A DNA stretch of 64,000 bases, from positions 124,001-188,000 of the forward strand of contig CAWAWR010000017.1 of assembly GCA_963785745.1 (NCBI GenBank), read 5' to 3'. Every line of letters starts with the position of its first letter. Within the stretch, counting starts at the first letter, position 1. The notes beneath the pieces are model-generated. The model was not told where the DNA came from. It was given only the letters and a program-made list of their open reading frames with translations, and ran no database searches. Shown here one piece after another: positions 1 to 8,930 of the stretch. The position numbers and the translations under genes are program-made. This stretch comes from VAZQ01 sp963785745 (GTDB taxonomy: Bacteria; Pseudomonadota; Alphaproteobacteria; Rhizobiales; Xanthobacteraceae).

Positions 1-745
1 CGGATCAAGGCCGCGCGGCAAGCCATCGGTGACGACGGCGCCTCCCAGGGCTGCATCCGCACCGTCCATCGCCGCGGATTTCGAGTCGTCGCTGAAGTGA
101 CTCAAAGCGCGGCGCCGCCGACTTATTCCGACGCGGTCTCGAAAGATCTTCTCCCGCCTTCCGCCGTCATCGGGAATGGCGAGAGCAAAGGCGCCGCGGC
201 GCGAACCAATCTCCGCTTTTGGAGCGGCGCGCTGGCTCTTCTGATCGCCGCCCTGGGTGGGGCAGCCTGGTACACGTCCTCGGCGACGACGCCGTCGATG
301 CAGTCGATTTCGCCGGCGGCTCTCAGCATGCCGACCGGCCCGGCCGTTGCGGTCCTGCGTTTCAGGAATCCCTCGGGCGAGGAAGGCGATCGAGCTCAAT
401 CCGAAAGTCTATCCGCGCTGGTGGCATGCGGCGCTCGGCAAGGAGCACTACCGCAAGGGCGAATACCGGGAGGCGCTGCTCGAGTTCAAGAACATGAACC
501 TGCCGAACTGGTGGTGGAACCAGGTCGAGCTCGCCTACACCTACGGCCAGCTCGGCGACATGGAGAACGCCCGAGCCGCCGTGACCAAATTGCTTGAGCT
601 CTATCCGGGCTTCGATCTGGAAAAGGCGGTCACCGAGCACGAGAAGTTCAGCTTCGAGCGGTCCTATATCGACCACGCCGTCGACGGCCTCCGGAAGGCC
701 GGCGTGCCCAAGCGGACCGCAGAACTGGAAGAGGCAAGGCGGTAA
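1..745 (+). pseudogene. Winged-helix / TolB-like / TPR transcriptional regulator, truncated at window edge and internally deleted
   Basis: Reading from base 1 in frame 1, the first ~35 residues look like the end of an OmpR/CadC-type winged-helix DNA-binding domain (TVHRRGFRVVAEV). A linker, one transmembrane segment (about bases 217-290) and the start of a TolB-like domain (AVAVLRFRNPSGEE) follow. At about bases 375-400 the coding signal jumps to frame 2 and continues as TPR-like helices (KAIELNP, then ALGKEHYRKGEYREALLEF) to a stop at 745. In this family roughly 250-300 residues normally separate the TolB start from the last TPRs; here they are missing and the frame changes. This is either a real internal deletion or a collapsed assembly. 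The 5' end lies outside the window. Family assignment is fairly safe; the target genes are unknown. Confidence 0.6.
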
Positions 746-826
746 TCATATTCGCGTCTCGCCCTCCCCTTTTCCCAGTGGCACGCCCATATTGGCGGTT
801 CGGTACGCACCATTCTCACGGCGATC

Positions 827-1864
827 ATGAAATTCCTCGATGAAGCCAAGGTCTATATCCGCTCCGGCGACGGCGGGAACGGCTGCGTGGCGTTCCGGCG
901 CGAAAAATACATCGAGTTCGGCGGCCCGAGCGGCGGCGACGGCGGCAAAGGCGGCGACGTGATCGCGGAGGCGGTCGAGGGGCTCAACACGCTCATCGAC
1001 TATCGCTACCAGCAGCATTTCAAGGCGAAGAGCGGCGTCGGCGGCATGGGCAAGGACCGTCACGGCGCGAACGGCGCCGACATCGTGCTGAAGGTTCCGG
1101 TGGGCACGCAGATCTACGAAGAGGACGGCGAGACCTTGCTGGCCGACCTCGACAAGGCCGGCGACCGCATCACGCTCGCGAAGGGCGGCAATGGCGGCTT
1201 CGGCAATGCGCGGTTCAAGACCTCGACCAATCGCGCGCCGCGCAACGCCAATCCCGGCCAACCGGGCGAGGAACGCACGATCCGGCTGCGCATGAAGCTG
1301 ATCGCCGATGCCGGCGTTGTCGGCCTGCCGAATGCCGGCAAGTCGACCTTCCTGGCGGCGGTGAGCGCGGCGCGGCCGAAGATTGCGGACTATCCGTTCA
1401 CGACATTGCATCCGCAACTCGGCGTGGTGGAAGTCGGCGACCAGTCGTTCGTGCTGGCCGACATTCCCGGCCTGATCGAAGGCGCGCATGAGGGCGCCGG
1501 CCTCGGAGACCGGTTCCTCGGCCACATCGAGCGCTGCCGGGTGCTGCTGCATCTCGTGGACGGCACCGGCGAACACGCAGGCGAAGCCTACAAGACCGTG
1601 CGGGCGGAGCTCGACGCCTACGGCGAAGGGCTCGCCGACAAGCCGGAGATCGTCGCGCTCAACAAGGCCGACGCGCTGACGCCTGAACAGCTCAAGCAGC
1701 AGACAGCGCGGCTCAAGCGCGCGTCCAAGACAACGCCGCTGATCCTGTCGGCCGCGACCGGCGCCGGCGTTCCGGAAGCCTTGCGGGCCGTGCTGAAGGT
1801 GATCGGCACGGATCGAGCGTCGGCGCGCGGCCGCAAGAACGAAGAGGCTGCGTGGCAGCCCTGA
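827..1864 (+). CDS. obgE: GTPase Obg (CgtA), ribosome assembly
   Basis: A 345-residue Obg-family GTPase that binds the 50S precursor and couples ribosome maturation to growth and stress state. The N-terminal glycine-rich Obg fold covers residues 1-158 (many GGxGG turns). The G domain follows, with G1 GLPNAGKST at 166-174, the switch TTLHPQLG, G3 DIPGLIEG, G4 NKAD and G5 SAATG. The length is normal for alphaproteobacteria, which lack the long C-terminal OCT extension. The ATG follows an 81-base gap after the broken regulator. The stop lies 11 bases before the next gene's ATG, so the two are probably co-transcribed. The usual upstream partners rplU and rpmA are not in the window. Confidence 0.97.
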   Translation: MKFLDEAKVYIRSGDGGNGCVAFRREKYIEFGGPSGGDGGKGGDVIAEAVEGLNTLIDYRYQQHFKAKSGVGGMGKDRHGANGADIVLKVPVGTQIYEEDGETLLADLDKAGDRITLAKGGNGGFGNARFKTSTNRAPRNANPGQPGEERTIRLRMKLIADAGVVGLPNAGKSTFLAAVSAARPKIADYPFTTLHPQLGVVEVGDQSFVLADIPGLIEGAHEGAGLGDRFLGHIERCRVLLHLVDGTGEHAGEAYKTVRAELDAYGEGLADKPEIVALNKADALTPEQLKQQTARLKRASKTTPLILSAATGAGVPEALRAVLKVIGTDRASARGRKNEEAAWQP

Positions 1865-1875
1865 TCGGGACGCCC

Positions 1876-2382
1876 ATGAACCGGGTGACCGCAAGTCTCG
1901 GCACGGTGATTTTTCTGATTGTTGCTCCCGGATTCGTCGCGGGCTTTGTGCCTTGGTGGATGTCACGATGGCCGTCGACGCCCGCGGCGTTCGACATCGC
2001 AGGACTCAAGATCGTCGGCATTGCCTTCATTGCCCTGGGACTCGTCGTGCTGCTCGACTCGTTCGCACGATTTGCGCTGCAAGGAATTGGCACGCCCGCG
2101 CCGGTTTTGCCGACCCGGCATCTGGTGGCGACCGGATTCTATCGCCACGTCCGCAACCCGATGTATGTCGCCGTTACCGCGCTCGTCGTCGGACAAGGCC
2201 TGCTGTTCGCCCGCATCGGCATCCTGCTCTATGGCGCGGTGCTGTGGCTCTGCTTCCACATCTTCGTCATCGCCTATGAAGAGCCGACGCTGCGCCGGAC
2301 CTTCGGCGCCTCGTTCGAGCGCTACCTGGCCAACGTTCCCCGATGGGTACCGCGGCTACGCCCGTGGGTCGAACAATCTTAA
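1876..2382 (+). CDS. Isoprenylcysteine carboxylmethyltransferase-family membrane protein
   Basis: A protein of about 168 residues with several hydrophobic segments and the ICMT/PEMT signature near its middle (TGFYRHVRNPMYVA), followed by a conserved glutamate and arginine stretch (YEEPTLRRTFG) and a YL-NVPRW-P tail. Members of this family are SAM-dependent methyltransferases acting at the membrane. Bacterial substrates are mostly unknown and true prenylcysteine is unlikely. I chose ATG 1876; an in-frame GTG at 1852 overlaps the end of obgE and is possible. The close spacing suggests one transcript with obgE. Family membership is clear; the biological substrate cannot be read from the sequence. 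Confidence 0.85.
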   Translation: MNRVTASLGTVIFLIVAPGFVAGFVPWWMSRWPSTPAAFDIAGLKIVGIAFIALGLVVLLDSFARFALQGIGTPAPVLPTRHLVATGFYRHVRNPMYVAVTALVVGQGLLFARIGILLYGAVLWLCFHIFVIAYEEPTLRRTFGASFERYLANVPRWVPRLRPWVEQS

Positions 2383-2468
2383 CGCTGGCTTGACCAATCC
2401 GCCCGCTCGGCTTGGCAAGCCTGCGGACATGCTAGATAAACGGCCCGCCGATTGGCCGGCACAGCCAG

Positions 2469-3605
2469 ATGACCATGTCTTCCAAAACCCCAGCCCTCGC
2501 GGACTTCCGCCGCATCGTGGTGAAAGTCGGCTCCTCGCTCCTGGTCGATTCCACGGCCGGCCGGGTGAAGGAGGATTGGCTCGCCTCGCTGGCCGAGGAC
2601 ATCGCGGAACTGCACAAGGGCGACCGCGACGTGCTGGTGGTATCGTCCGGCGCGATCGCGCTCGGACGCGCCGTGCTCAAGCTGCCCAAGGGTCCGCTCA
2701 AGCTCGAAGACAGCCAAGGCGCGGCGGCGGTCGGCCAGATCGCGCTCGCGCGCACCTGGGCGGAAGCGCTCTCGCGCCACGGCATCGCCGCCGGTCAGGT
2801 GCTGGTGACGCTGCAGGACACCGAGGAACGGCGGCGCTACCTCAATGCCCGTTCGACCATCGAGCGACTGCTGGCCTGGCGCTCGGTGCCGGTCATCAAC
2901 GAGAACGACACCGTCGCCACCAACGAAATCCGCTACGGCGACAACGACCGGCTCGCCGCCCGCGTTGCGACAATGGCGAGCGCGGATCTGCTGGTGCTGC
3001 TCTCCGACATCGACGGCCTCTACGATGCGCCGCCCGGCAAGGACTCCAAGGCCAAGCGGATTCCGGAGGTGGCGCGCATCACGCCTGAGATCGAGGCGAT
3101 GGCGGGCGCCGCCGGATCGGAGCTGTCGCGCGGCGGGATGCAGACCAAGATCGAAGCCGCCAAGATCGCGACGCAGGCGGGCACCCACATGGTGATCGCA
3201 TCCGGCCGCATCGATCATCCGTTGAAGGCGGTGGCCGACGGCGCCGCCTGCACCTGGTTCCTCACGCCGGCGAATCCGGTTACCGCGCGCAAGAAATGGA
3301 TCGCCGGATCGCTCGAACCCAAAGGCGCGCTCGTCATCGACCAGGGCGCGGTCGCGGCGCTCAACAGTGGCAAGAGCCTGCTGCCTGCGGGCGTCGTCAA
3401 AGTCGAAGGCGCATTCGCGCGCGGCGATGCCGTGGTGATCCGCGGACCGGACGGAGCTGAAGTCGCGCGCGGACTTGTCGCCTACGACGCCGATGACGCC
3501 GACAAGATCAAAGGCCGTTCGTCATCGGACATTGTCACGATCCTCGGCTTCGGCGGCCGCGCCGAGATGGTGCACCGGGATCACTTGGTGGTCGGCCGCT
3601 CCTGA
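2469..3605 (+). CDS. proB: Glutamate 5-kinase
   Basis: Catalyses ATP-dependent phosphorylation of glutamate, the first and feedback-controlled step of proline synthesis in the cytoplasm. The amino-acid-kinase fold runs to about residue 260 (VVKVGSSLL, VVSSGAIALG, VPVINENDTVATNE, LLSDIDGLYD). A C-terminal PUA domain spans about residues 285-375. The length of 378 residues matches the long, PUA-bearing form. A second ATG six bases downstream (2475) is equally usable. It follows obgE as in many Rhizobiales, but proA, usually next, is absent here, so the second enzyme of the pathway must be encoded elsewhere. Confidence 0.97.
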   Translation: MTMSSKTPALADFRRIVVKVGSSLLVDSTAGRVKEDWLASLAEDIAELHKGDRDVLVVSSGAIALGRAVLKLPKGPLKLEDSQGAAAVGQIALARTWAEALSRHGIAAGQVLVTLQDTEERRRYLNARSTIERLLAWRSVPVINENDTVATNEIRYGDNDRLAARVATMASADLLVLLSDIDGLYDAPPGKDSKAKRIPEVARITPEIEAMAGAAGSELSRGGMQTKIEAAKIATQAGTHMVIASGRIDHPLKAVADGAACTWFLTPANPVTARKKWIAGSLEPKGALVIDQGAVAALNSGKSLLPAGVVKVEGAFARGDAVVIRGPDGAEVARGLVAYDADDADKIKGRSSSDIVTILGFGGRAEMVHRDHLVVGRS

Positions 3606-3748
3606 CCGCCCAGTCCGATTGTGGCGCATTTGCCTTAATTGCCGGCGCACCGCCGATGAACCTTTCGCATCGTGGGGCAACAAAGCGGGGTTACACCCCG
3701 GCGGCCAGCAAGAGCCGCCGTCCTGTCCCAGAGGTTTGGAGCAATCAG

Positions 3749-3934
3749 ATGCGTAAGATGATGACATTTACATTCGGCGTCTTGGTTGGGACCATCGTTG
3801 CCACGGCCTGGGCCCAATTCCCCAACTACCCCACCGTGGACTCACCTCGTAACCAGGCCGGCATGATCTCTCCGTTCGAGATGATGACGACGTCGCCGCG
3901 GCTTCCCGTTCAGGGCCACGTCGACGCGTTCTGA
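3749..3934 (+). CDS. Small secreted or membrane-anchored protein, unknown function
   Basis: A 61-residue protein that starts MRKMMTFTFGVLVG, a basic tip followed by a hydrophobic stretch ending in ATAWAQ, which reads as a signal peptide with a plausible cleavage after AWA. The mature part would be only about 40 residues, polar and rich in Pro, Ser and Met. A purine-rich patch (TTTGGAGC) precedes the ATG at a suitable distance. I do not recognise the family. A gap of 143 bases separates it from proB. The signal-peptide architecture and usable ribosome-binding site argue that it is real, but there is no domain evidence. Confidence 0.55.
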   Translation: MRKMMTFTFGVLVGTIVATAWAQFPNYPTVDSPRNQAGMISPFEMMTTSPRLPVQGHVDAF

Positions 3935-4003
3935 CGAACCGGTACTTATGAACTACGTGCGCGCCAGCGCGCCACGGTTCGCCGCGCGCTGACCGCATCA
4001 CAT

Positions 4004-4042
4004 AAAAAAAGACCCCGGCACCCAGAACGGGAACCAGGGTCT
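4004..4042 (-). terminator. Rho-independent terminator of the 66-residue minus-strand gene
   Basis: On the minus strand a stem of nine pairs with one mismatch (AGACCCTGG against CCGGGGTCT) closes a ~15-base loop and is followed directly by seven T residues. It sits about 100 bases downstream of the small minus-strand gene ending at 4143 and supports that gene being transcribed. On the plus strand no T run follows, so it does not serve the gene ending at 3934. Confidence 0.75.
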
Positions 4043-4142
4043 CTACTAGCCGGATGGGTGAGGGGTTGGGGGGCTGGGGGCACGCCACCCGGCTTTGACA
4101 TACAAAGCGCGGGGCCCTCAGTCCGTTCCTCCATGGTTAAAA

Positions 4143-4343
4143 TTATTTTCGGCCCGTCGGCCGGCGTCGCCGTGCCCGGGAGCCGGTCCGCGACGCGGCA
4201 TCGGTCGGCAGGACGACCTGACGGCCATCGGGGAACTCAAGATAGCGCAAATGGATGTGGCCGCCCCGGCCCTCGATGACGAAGCGGGTACCGACCGGGA
4301 AACGGTTTGGCAGACGAGCGGCAGACGAACGCGCTGAACTCAT
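4143..4343 (-). CDS. Small basic protein, unknown function
   Basis: A 66-residue protein with a central segment predicted to be beta-rich (FPVGTRFVIEGRGG, then RYLEFPDGRQVVLP) and a strongly basic tail (SRARRRRPTGRK). Its ATG is preceded on the minus strand by a near-perfect Shine-Dalgarno sequence, AGGAGGG, six bases upstream. A T-tailed terminator lies downstream at 4004-4042. These signals make it much more likely to be a real gene than a chance reading frame. The function is not recognised; the basic tail could contact nucleic acid, which is only a guess. Four phased CTGTGG-like repeats lie upstream. Confidence 0.65.
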   Translation of the reverse strand: MSSARSSAARLPNRFPVGTRFVIEGRGGHIHLRYLEFPDGRQVVLPTDAASRTGSRARRRRPTGRK

Positions 4344-4437
4344 GGGAACCCTCCTGGGGACTTCGCTCCCCCGACCAGATTCGCAATGCCCTGCAACAGC
4401 GACCGTTCCGCGACGGCACTGAAACACGCCCAGATTC

Positions 4438-4476
4438 CTGTGGATCGCTGTGGACGAAACTGTGAAACCGCTGTGG
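4438..4476. repeat. Four helically phased CTGTGG/CTGTGA repeats
   Basis: CTGTGG starts at 4438, 4448 and 4471 and the variant CTGTGA at 4460, giving spacings of 10, 12 and 11 bases, close to one helical turn. The array lies between the stop of the kinase gene (4487) and the start of the 66-residue gene (4343), in its likely promoter region. Read on the minus strand, two units resemble DnaA boxes (CGATCCACA and TCGTCCACA, each two mismatches from the consensus). A regulator-binding array is possible. Confidence 0.4.
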
Positions 4477-4486
4477 CCGCAAGCGC

Positions 4487-5488
4487 TTACGAAGCAAGCC
4501 CGGCGGCTTCGGCCAAATCCTTGAGTGAGCTTTCGGGCCGCGCACCCATGTGCTGGATCACTTCGGCGGCCGCCAAAGTCCCGAGCCGGGCGCAATCGCG
4601 GTGATTCGCGCCGCGCGCGAGACCGACCAGGAAACCGGCGGCGAACAGGTCGCCGGCGCCGGTTGCATCGACGACCTGGTCCACGGGCTCCGCCCGCACC
4701 GCATCGTTCTGCTCGCGGGTGATAACGAGGCAGCCCTTCTCGCTTCGGGTGACGACCGCCAGCTTGGCGTCGTTGCGCACGACATTGACCGCGGTGTCGA
4801 AGTCCGAGGTCTGGTAGAGGCTGTGCAGCTCGCGCTCGTTCGCGAACACGATGTCGACCGTGCCCTTGCGGATGAGATCGAGAAACTCCGCGCGGTAGCG
4901 ATCGACGCAGAACGCGTCGGACAGCGTCAGCGCAACACGGCGGCCGGCACCGTGCGCGATCTGCGCCGCCTTCAGGAACGCCTCCTTGGCGTGCGGCGGA
5001 TCCCACAGATAGCCTTCCAGGTATGTGATTTGCGCGGCAGCGATCGTATCGGCGTCGATGTCGCTCGGATGCAGGTCCTGCGCGGCGCCGAGAAAGGTGT
5101 TCATGGTGCGCTCGCCGTCCGGCGTCACCAGGATGTAGCAGCGCGCGGTGGCCGGCCCCGTCGACGCCGGCGGCGTCTTGAACTCGACGCCCGCCGCACG
5201 GATGTCATGCGCGAAGGTGCGGCCGAACTCGTCGTCCTTCACCTTGCCGACGAAGGCGCCGCGCGCGCCGAAGCTTGCAACGCCGACGATCGTGTTGGCC
5301 GCCGATCCGCCGGAAATCTCCACCGCCGGCCCCATCGCATCGTAGATCGTTTCCGCACGCGGCTGATCGATCAGCGCCATGCCGCCTTTGGCCATGCCTT
5401 GCTTGACCAGGAAACCGTCGTCGGCGCGGGCAAGCACATCGACGATGGCGTTGCCGATACCGAGAACGTCGTAGCGATGCGTGGGCAT
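4487..5488 (-). CDS. PfkB-family carbohydrate/nucleoside kinase, adenosine-kinase type
   Basis: A 333-residue ribokinase-fold enzyme, probably phosphorylating adenosine or another nucleoside with ATP. The N-terminal substrate region has GNAIVDVLAR and a SGGSAANT motif. The C-terminal PfkB signature DATGAGD begins at residue 274, with Asp280 as the catalytic base. In many Rhizobiales this gene, annotated adenosine kinase, lies divergent from murJ exactly as here, with 100 bases between the two starts. The nucleoside assignment rests on that synteny and overall similarity; a sugar substrate cannot be excluded. Confidence 0.9.
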   Translation of the reverse strand: MPTHRYDVLGIGNAIVDVLARADDGFLVKQGMAKGGMALIDQPRAETIYDAMGPAVEISGGSAANTIVGVASFGARGAFVGKVKDDEFGRTFAHDIRAAGVEFKTPPASTGPATARCYILVTPDGERTMNTFLGAAQDLHPSDIDADTIAAAQITYLEGYLWDPPHAKEAFLKAAQIAHGAGRRVALTLSDAFCVDRYRAEFLDLIRKGTVDIVFANERELHSLYQTSDFDTAVNVVRNDAKLAVVTRSEKGCLVITREQNDAVRAEPVDQVVDATGAGDLFAAGFLVGLARGANHRDCARLGTLAAAEVIQHMGARPESSLKDLAEAAGLAS

Positions 5489-5588
5489 GGTGAACTCGAC
5501 TGATTGTTGTGGGGAAGGCCGGCACTATACCTGCCGTTTCCGCTGAGGCAATTGCGGCTATACGAGCCTTGCTCCAATACTGCCTGCT

Positions 5589-7145
5589 ATGTCCCTGGCG
5601 CGCGATGTCACGACCGTCGGCGGCGCGACCTTGCTGTCGCGCCTGCTCGGTTTCGTCCGCGACGTCGTGATCGCGGCGGTGCTCGGCGCGGGTGCGCTCG
5701 CCGACGCATTCTTCATCGCGCTGCAGATCCCGAACCTGTTCCGCCGCCTGCTGGCGGAGGGCGCGCTCAATTCCGCGTTCGTCCCGCTGTGGCTTCGCCG
5801 CCGGCAGGAAGGCGGAGACCGCGCCGCGCGCCGGTTCAGCGAGGACGTGCTCGGCACGCTCGGCGTCGCCCTCGCGGTGATCGCGGTGCTGTGCGCGCTC
5901 TTTGCGCCCGCTGTCGTCGCTCTGCTCGCTCCGGGCTTCGCGGCCGAGTCCTATCTCTACGCCGTCTACTTCCTGCGGCTCGCCGCGCCCTATCTCGCGA
6001 TCGTCGGCCTGGTCGCGGTGATGGCGGCGACACTGAATGCCGCCGGCCGGGTCGGCGCGGCCGCTTACGGCCCGGTGGCGTTCAACGTGGTGATGATCGC
6101 CGCCGTTGCAGGCATTGCCATCGCCGGGTTCAGCAGCTCGCCGCTGGCGGGCGCGATCCTGGCGGGCTCGATCGTGGTGGCGGGCCTTTTCCAATTGATC
6201 GTGGTCGGCGGTGCGATGTTCCGGCTCGCCGATCCGCCGCTTGCGCCGCAGCTCAGCGCATCGAGCGATGTCCGCCGCTTCTTGCGGATGATGCTGCCGG
6301 GCGTGATCGCCGCCGGCATTCCGCAGCTCACACTGATCGCCGGCACCATCGTGGCGTCATCGTCGCCGTCCGCGGTGTCGTGGCTGACCTATTCGTACCG
6401 GCTCTACGAGCTGCCGCTCGGCGTCGTGTCGATCGCCATCGCTTCGGTGATGACGCCCGCGATCGCCGCGCATGTCCGCGCCGAGGATCGCGCCGCATCC
6501 GCCGCCGCGCAGTCGCGCGCCTTCGAGATCGCATTGGGTCTGGCGCTGCCGGCCGCAGTCGGCCTGGCGCTGCTCGCCGGACCGATCGTCACCGGACTGT
6601 TCGAACGCGGCGCCTTCAGCGCCCGCGACACCGCGGCGGTCGCCGGCGCCGTGGCCGCCATTGCGCTCGGCATTCCCGGACATGCGCTGGAGAAGGTGCT
6701 GGCGTCGGTGTCGTTCGCGCATGAGGACACGCGCACGCCGATGCTGACCGCGCTTGCCGGCCTGGCCGTCTCGGCGATAGCGGCGGTCCTGCTGTTCCCG
6801 ACCCATGGGCACGTCGGAGTAGCGTGGGCGATCGGCGCGTGCGGCTGGGTGAGCGCCGCCGGGCTTGGCATCGTGCTGCTGCGCCGCCGACGGCTGCACA
6901 TCGATGCCGATTTCCGGCGGCGGATGTCGTGCATCGTCCTGGCGACCGTGCTGATGGGCGTCGCGGTTGTCGGTATGCAGGCGTGGCTGACGATGTTTGC
7001 GGACGGTAGCGCGTCGTCGGTCCGGTCGCTCACGATCATGGCGTTGCTGGTCGTGTGCGGCGTGGCCGTCTATGCCGGGGTGCTGCGGCTGTTCGGGGTG
7101 GTCCGGATCGACGAGATCCTCAGCAAGGACCGCCCCGAGCAATAG
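5589..7145 (+). CDS. murJ: Lipid II flippase MurJ (MviN)
   Basis: A 518-residue polytopic inner-membrane protein of the MOP exporter superfamily that flips the peptidoglycan precursor lipid II to the periplasmic face. Hydrophobic segments repeat along the whole length, consistent with the 14 helices of MurJ. The family start is clear (TLLSRLLGFVRDVVIAAVLG, then FFIALQIPNLFRRLLAEGA), including the conserved arginines lining the central cavity. The length is typical. It lies just upstream of trpS, a conserved pairing in alphaproteobacteria. It is probably essential. Confidence 0.97.
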   Translation: MSLARDVTTVGGATLLSRLLGFVRDVVIAAVLGAGALADAFFIALQIPNLFRRLLAEGALNSAFVPLWLRRRQEGGDRAARRFSEDVLGTLGVALAVIAVLCALFAPAVVALLAPGFAAESYLYAVYFLRLAAPYLAIVGLVAVMAATLNAAGRVGAAAYGPVAFNVVMIAAVAGIAIAGFSSSPLAGAILAGSIVVAGLFQLIVVGGAMFRLADPPLAPQLSASSDVRRFLRMMLPGVIAAGIPQLTLIAGTIVASSSPSAVSWLTYSYRLYELPLGVVSIAIASVMTPAIAAHVRAEDRAASAAAQSRAFEIALGLALPAAVGLALLAGPIVTGLFERGAFSARDTAAVAGAVAAIALGIPGHALEKVLASVSFAHEDTRTPMLTALAGLAVSAIAAVLLFPTHGHVGVAWAIGACGWVSAAGLGIVLLRRRRLHIDADFRRRMSCIVLATVLMGVAVVGMQAWLTMFADGSASSVRSLTIMALLVVCGVAVYAGVLRLFGVVRIDEILSKDRPEQ

Positions 7146-7212
7146 GGTGTTCCCCTTGCGCGGGTGCGCCGCGGCGTGGCATGGGACAGCCGCACATCAA
7201 AGGGCCGCCGCC

Positions 7213-8247
7213 ATGTCGTTCAAGCAACGCGTTTTCTCGGGGATGCAGGCGACCGGCAATCCGCATCTCGGCAACTATCTCGGCGCGATCACGAAATTCG
7301 TCGACCTGCAGAACAACTACGATTGCATCTATTGCGTCGTGGATCTGCACGCGATCACGGTCTGGCAAGACCCGAAAGAGCTGCCGCGGGCAATCCGCGA
7401 GGTAACGGCGTCATTCATCGCAAGCGGCGTCGATCCCAAGCGCAATATCGTCTTCAACCAAAGTCAGGTGGCCGAGCACGCCGAGCTCGCCTGGATCTTC
7501 AATTGCGTCGCGCGGATCGGCTGGCTCAACCGGATGACGCAGTTCAAGGAGAAGTCGGGCAAGGATCGGGAGAATGCGTCGGTCGGACTCTTCGCATATC
7601 CGACATTGATGGCTGCCGACATTCTGCTCTATCGCGCCACACTCGTTCCCGTGGGCGACGACCAGAAGCAGCACGTCGAGCTGGCGCGCGACATCGCGCA
7701 GAAATTCAACAACGACTTCGGCGAGTCCATCGGCGCCCACGGCTTCGCCGGCGCGTTCTTCCCGCAGCCCGAGCCGCTGATCCAGGGACCGGCGACGCGC
7801 GTGATGTCGCTGCGCGACGGCACCAAGAAAATGTCAAAGTCGGACCCGTCGGATCAGTCACGCATCAACCTCACCGACGACGCCGATACCATCGCGCTGA
7901 AGGTGCGGCGCGCGAAGACCGACCCGGAACCGCTGCCGAGCGAGACCAAGGGCCTCGAAAATCGTCCCGAGGCCGACAATCTGGTCGGCATCTACGCGGC
8001 GCTCGCGGGGAAAACAAAAGCAGACGTGCTGCAGGAATTTGGCGGCGCACAATTTTCGACCTTCAAGGCTGCCCTGACCGACTTGCTGGTCGCCAAAGTC
8101 GGCCCGATCACCGCCGAAATGCGGCGGCTGGTCGCCGACCCCGCCTATATCGACTCGATCCTGGCGGACGGCTCGGCGCGTGCACAGGCGATCGCCGCCG
8201 AAACGATGAAGGCGGTCAAGGACATCGTCGGCTTCATCCGCAGCTAG
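7213..8247 (+). CDS. trpS: Tryptophanyl-tRNA synthetase
   Basis: A class I aminoacyl-tRNA synthetase of 344 residues that charges tRNA-Trp. The HIGH-type motif is PHLGN at residues 17-21 within SGMQATGNPHLGNYLGA, and the KMSKS loop is at residues 206-210. The chosen ATG gives the expected N-terminus (SFKQRVFSGMQ). The open frame extends further upstream but that part is not conserved-looking and overlaps murJ. The gap to murJ is 67 bases. Nothing unusual. Confidence 0.97.
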   Translation: MSFKQRVFSGMQATGNPHLGNYLGAITKFVDLQNNYDCIYCVVDLHAITVWQDPKELPRAIREVTASFIASGVDPKRNIVFNQSQVAEHAELAWIFNCVARIGWLNRMTQFKEKSGKDRENASVGLFAYPTLMAADILLYRATLVPVGDDQKQHVELARDIAQKFNNDFGESIGAHGFAGAFFPQPEPLIQGPATRVMSLRDGTKKMSKSDPSDQSRINLTDDADTIALKVRRAKTDPEPLPSETKGLENRPEADNLVGIYAALAGKTKADVLQEFGGAQFSTFKAALTDLLVAKVGPITAEMRRLVADPAYIDSILADGSARAQAIAAETMKAVKDIVGFIRS

Positions 8248-8307
8248 TGTCGCGGCCGCCGCCGACCGGCTTGTACCACTGCCGAGCGCCGTGCCAGATT
8301 CGCGGTC

Positions 8308-8802
8308 ATGAGCATCAAGCGCCGAAGCTACGAGGCCGGCCACTCGCCGAAGTTCCTGGTGGTCATCGACGATACGCCGGAATGCGACCGCGCCGTCTAC
8401 TTCGCCAGCCGCCGGGCGTTGCGCACCGGCGCCAGCGTGATCATGCTGCGCGTCATCGAAACGCAGGACCGCAACCAGCAATGGCTGGGCGTCGCCGACA
8501 TCATGCGCGCGGAGGCGCATGAGGAAGCCAATGCCGTGCTCGACCGCCACGCCGCGCGCGCCTCGAGCATCACCGGCGTGATGCCCGAGCGGGTGATCCG
8601 CGAAGGCGAGAAGGGGCAGGAACTGCTCAAGCTGATCGAGGAGGACGAGGATATCGCGGTCCTGGTCCTCGCCGCCGCCACCGGCAAGGAAGGGCCAGGC
8701 CCGATGGTCGCGAGCCTCTCCAAGAACGCCGGCGAGTTCCCGATTCCGGTCGGTATCGTCCCGGGCCACCTGAGCGACGAGGACCTCGACACCATGTCGT
8801 AG
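8308..8802 (+). CDS. Universal stress protein family (UspA domain)
   Basis: A single-domain 164-residue cytoplasmic protein. It opens with KFLVVIDDTPECDRAV, the beta1-strand and acidic turn of the Usp fold. It ends with a nucleotide-binding-like glycine segment (GKEGPGPMVASLSKNAGEF) and IPVGIVPG. Usp proteins bind ATP or AMP and modulate stress survival; the specific role is unknown. It sits between trpS and the Nfu gene, its usual place in Rhizobiales. Confidence 0.9.
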   Translation: MSIKRRSYEAGHSPKFLVVIDDTPECDRAVYFASRRALRTGASVIMLRVIETQDRNQQWLGVADIMRAEAHEEANAVLDRHAARASSITGVMPERVIREGEKGQELLKLIEEDEDIAVLVLAAATGKEGPGPMVASLSKNAGEFPIPVGIVPGHLSDEDLDTMS

Positions 8803-8930
8803 GCCGGCGGCTTACGGACCGTTAAGGCCTTGAACTTCCTATGGCCGCCGCCACCTAGTACAGTAGCGTTCGAAGCATGACCGGGCGCCAAGGCGCCATA
8901 AAGGCTGCCGCGCCGGCCACGGAGCAAGAC

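Noticed and set aside
746..1966. 406-codon open frame on the minus strand opposite obgE
   Set aside because: It lies antisense to an unmistakable obgE, has no recognisable domain and is explained by high GC, which suppresses stop codons.
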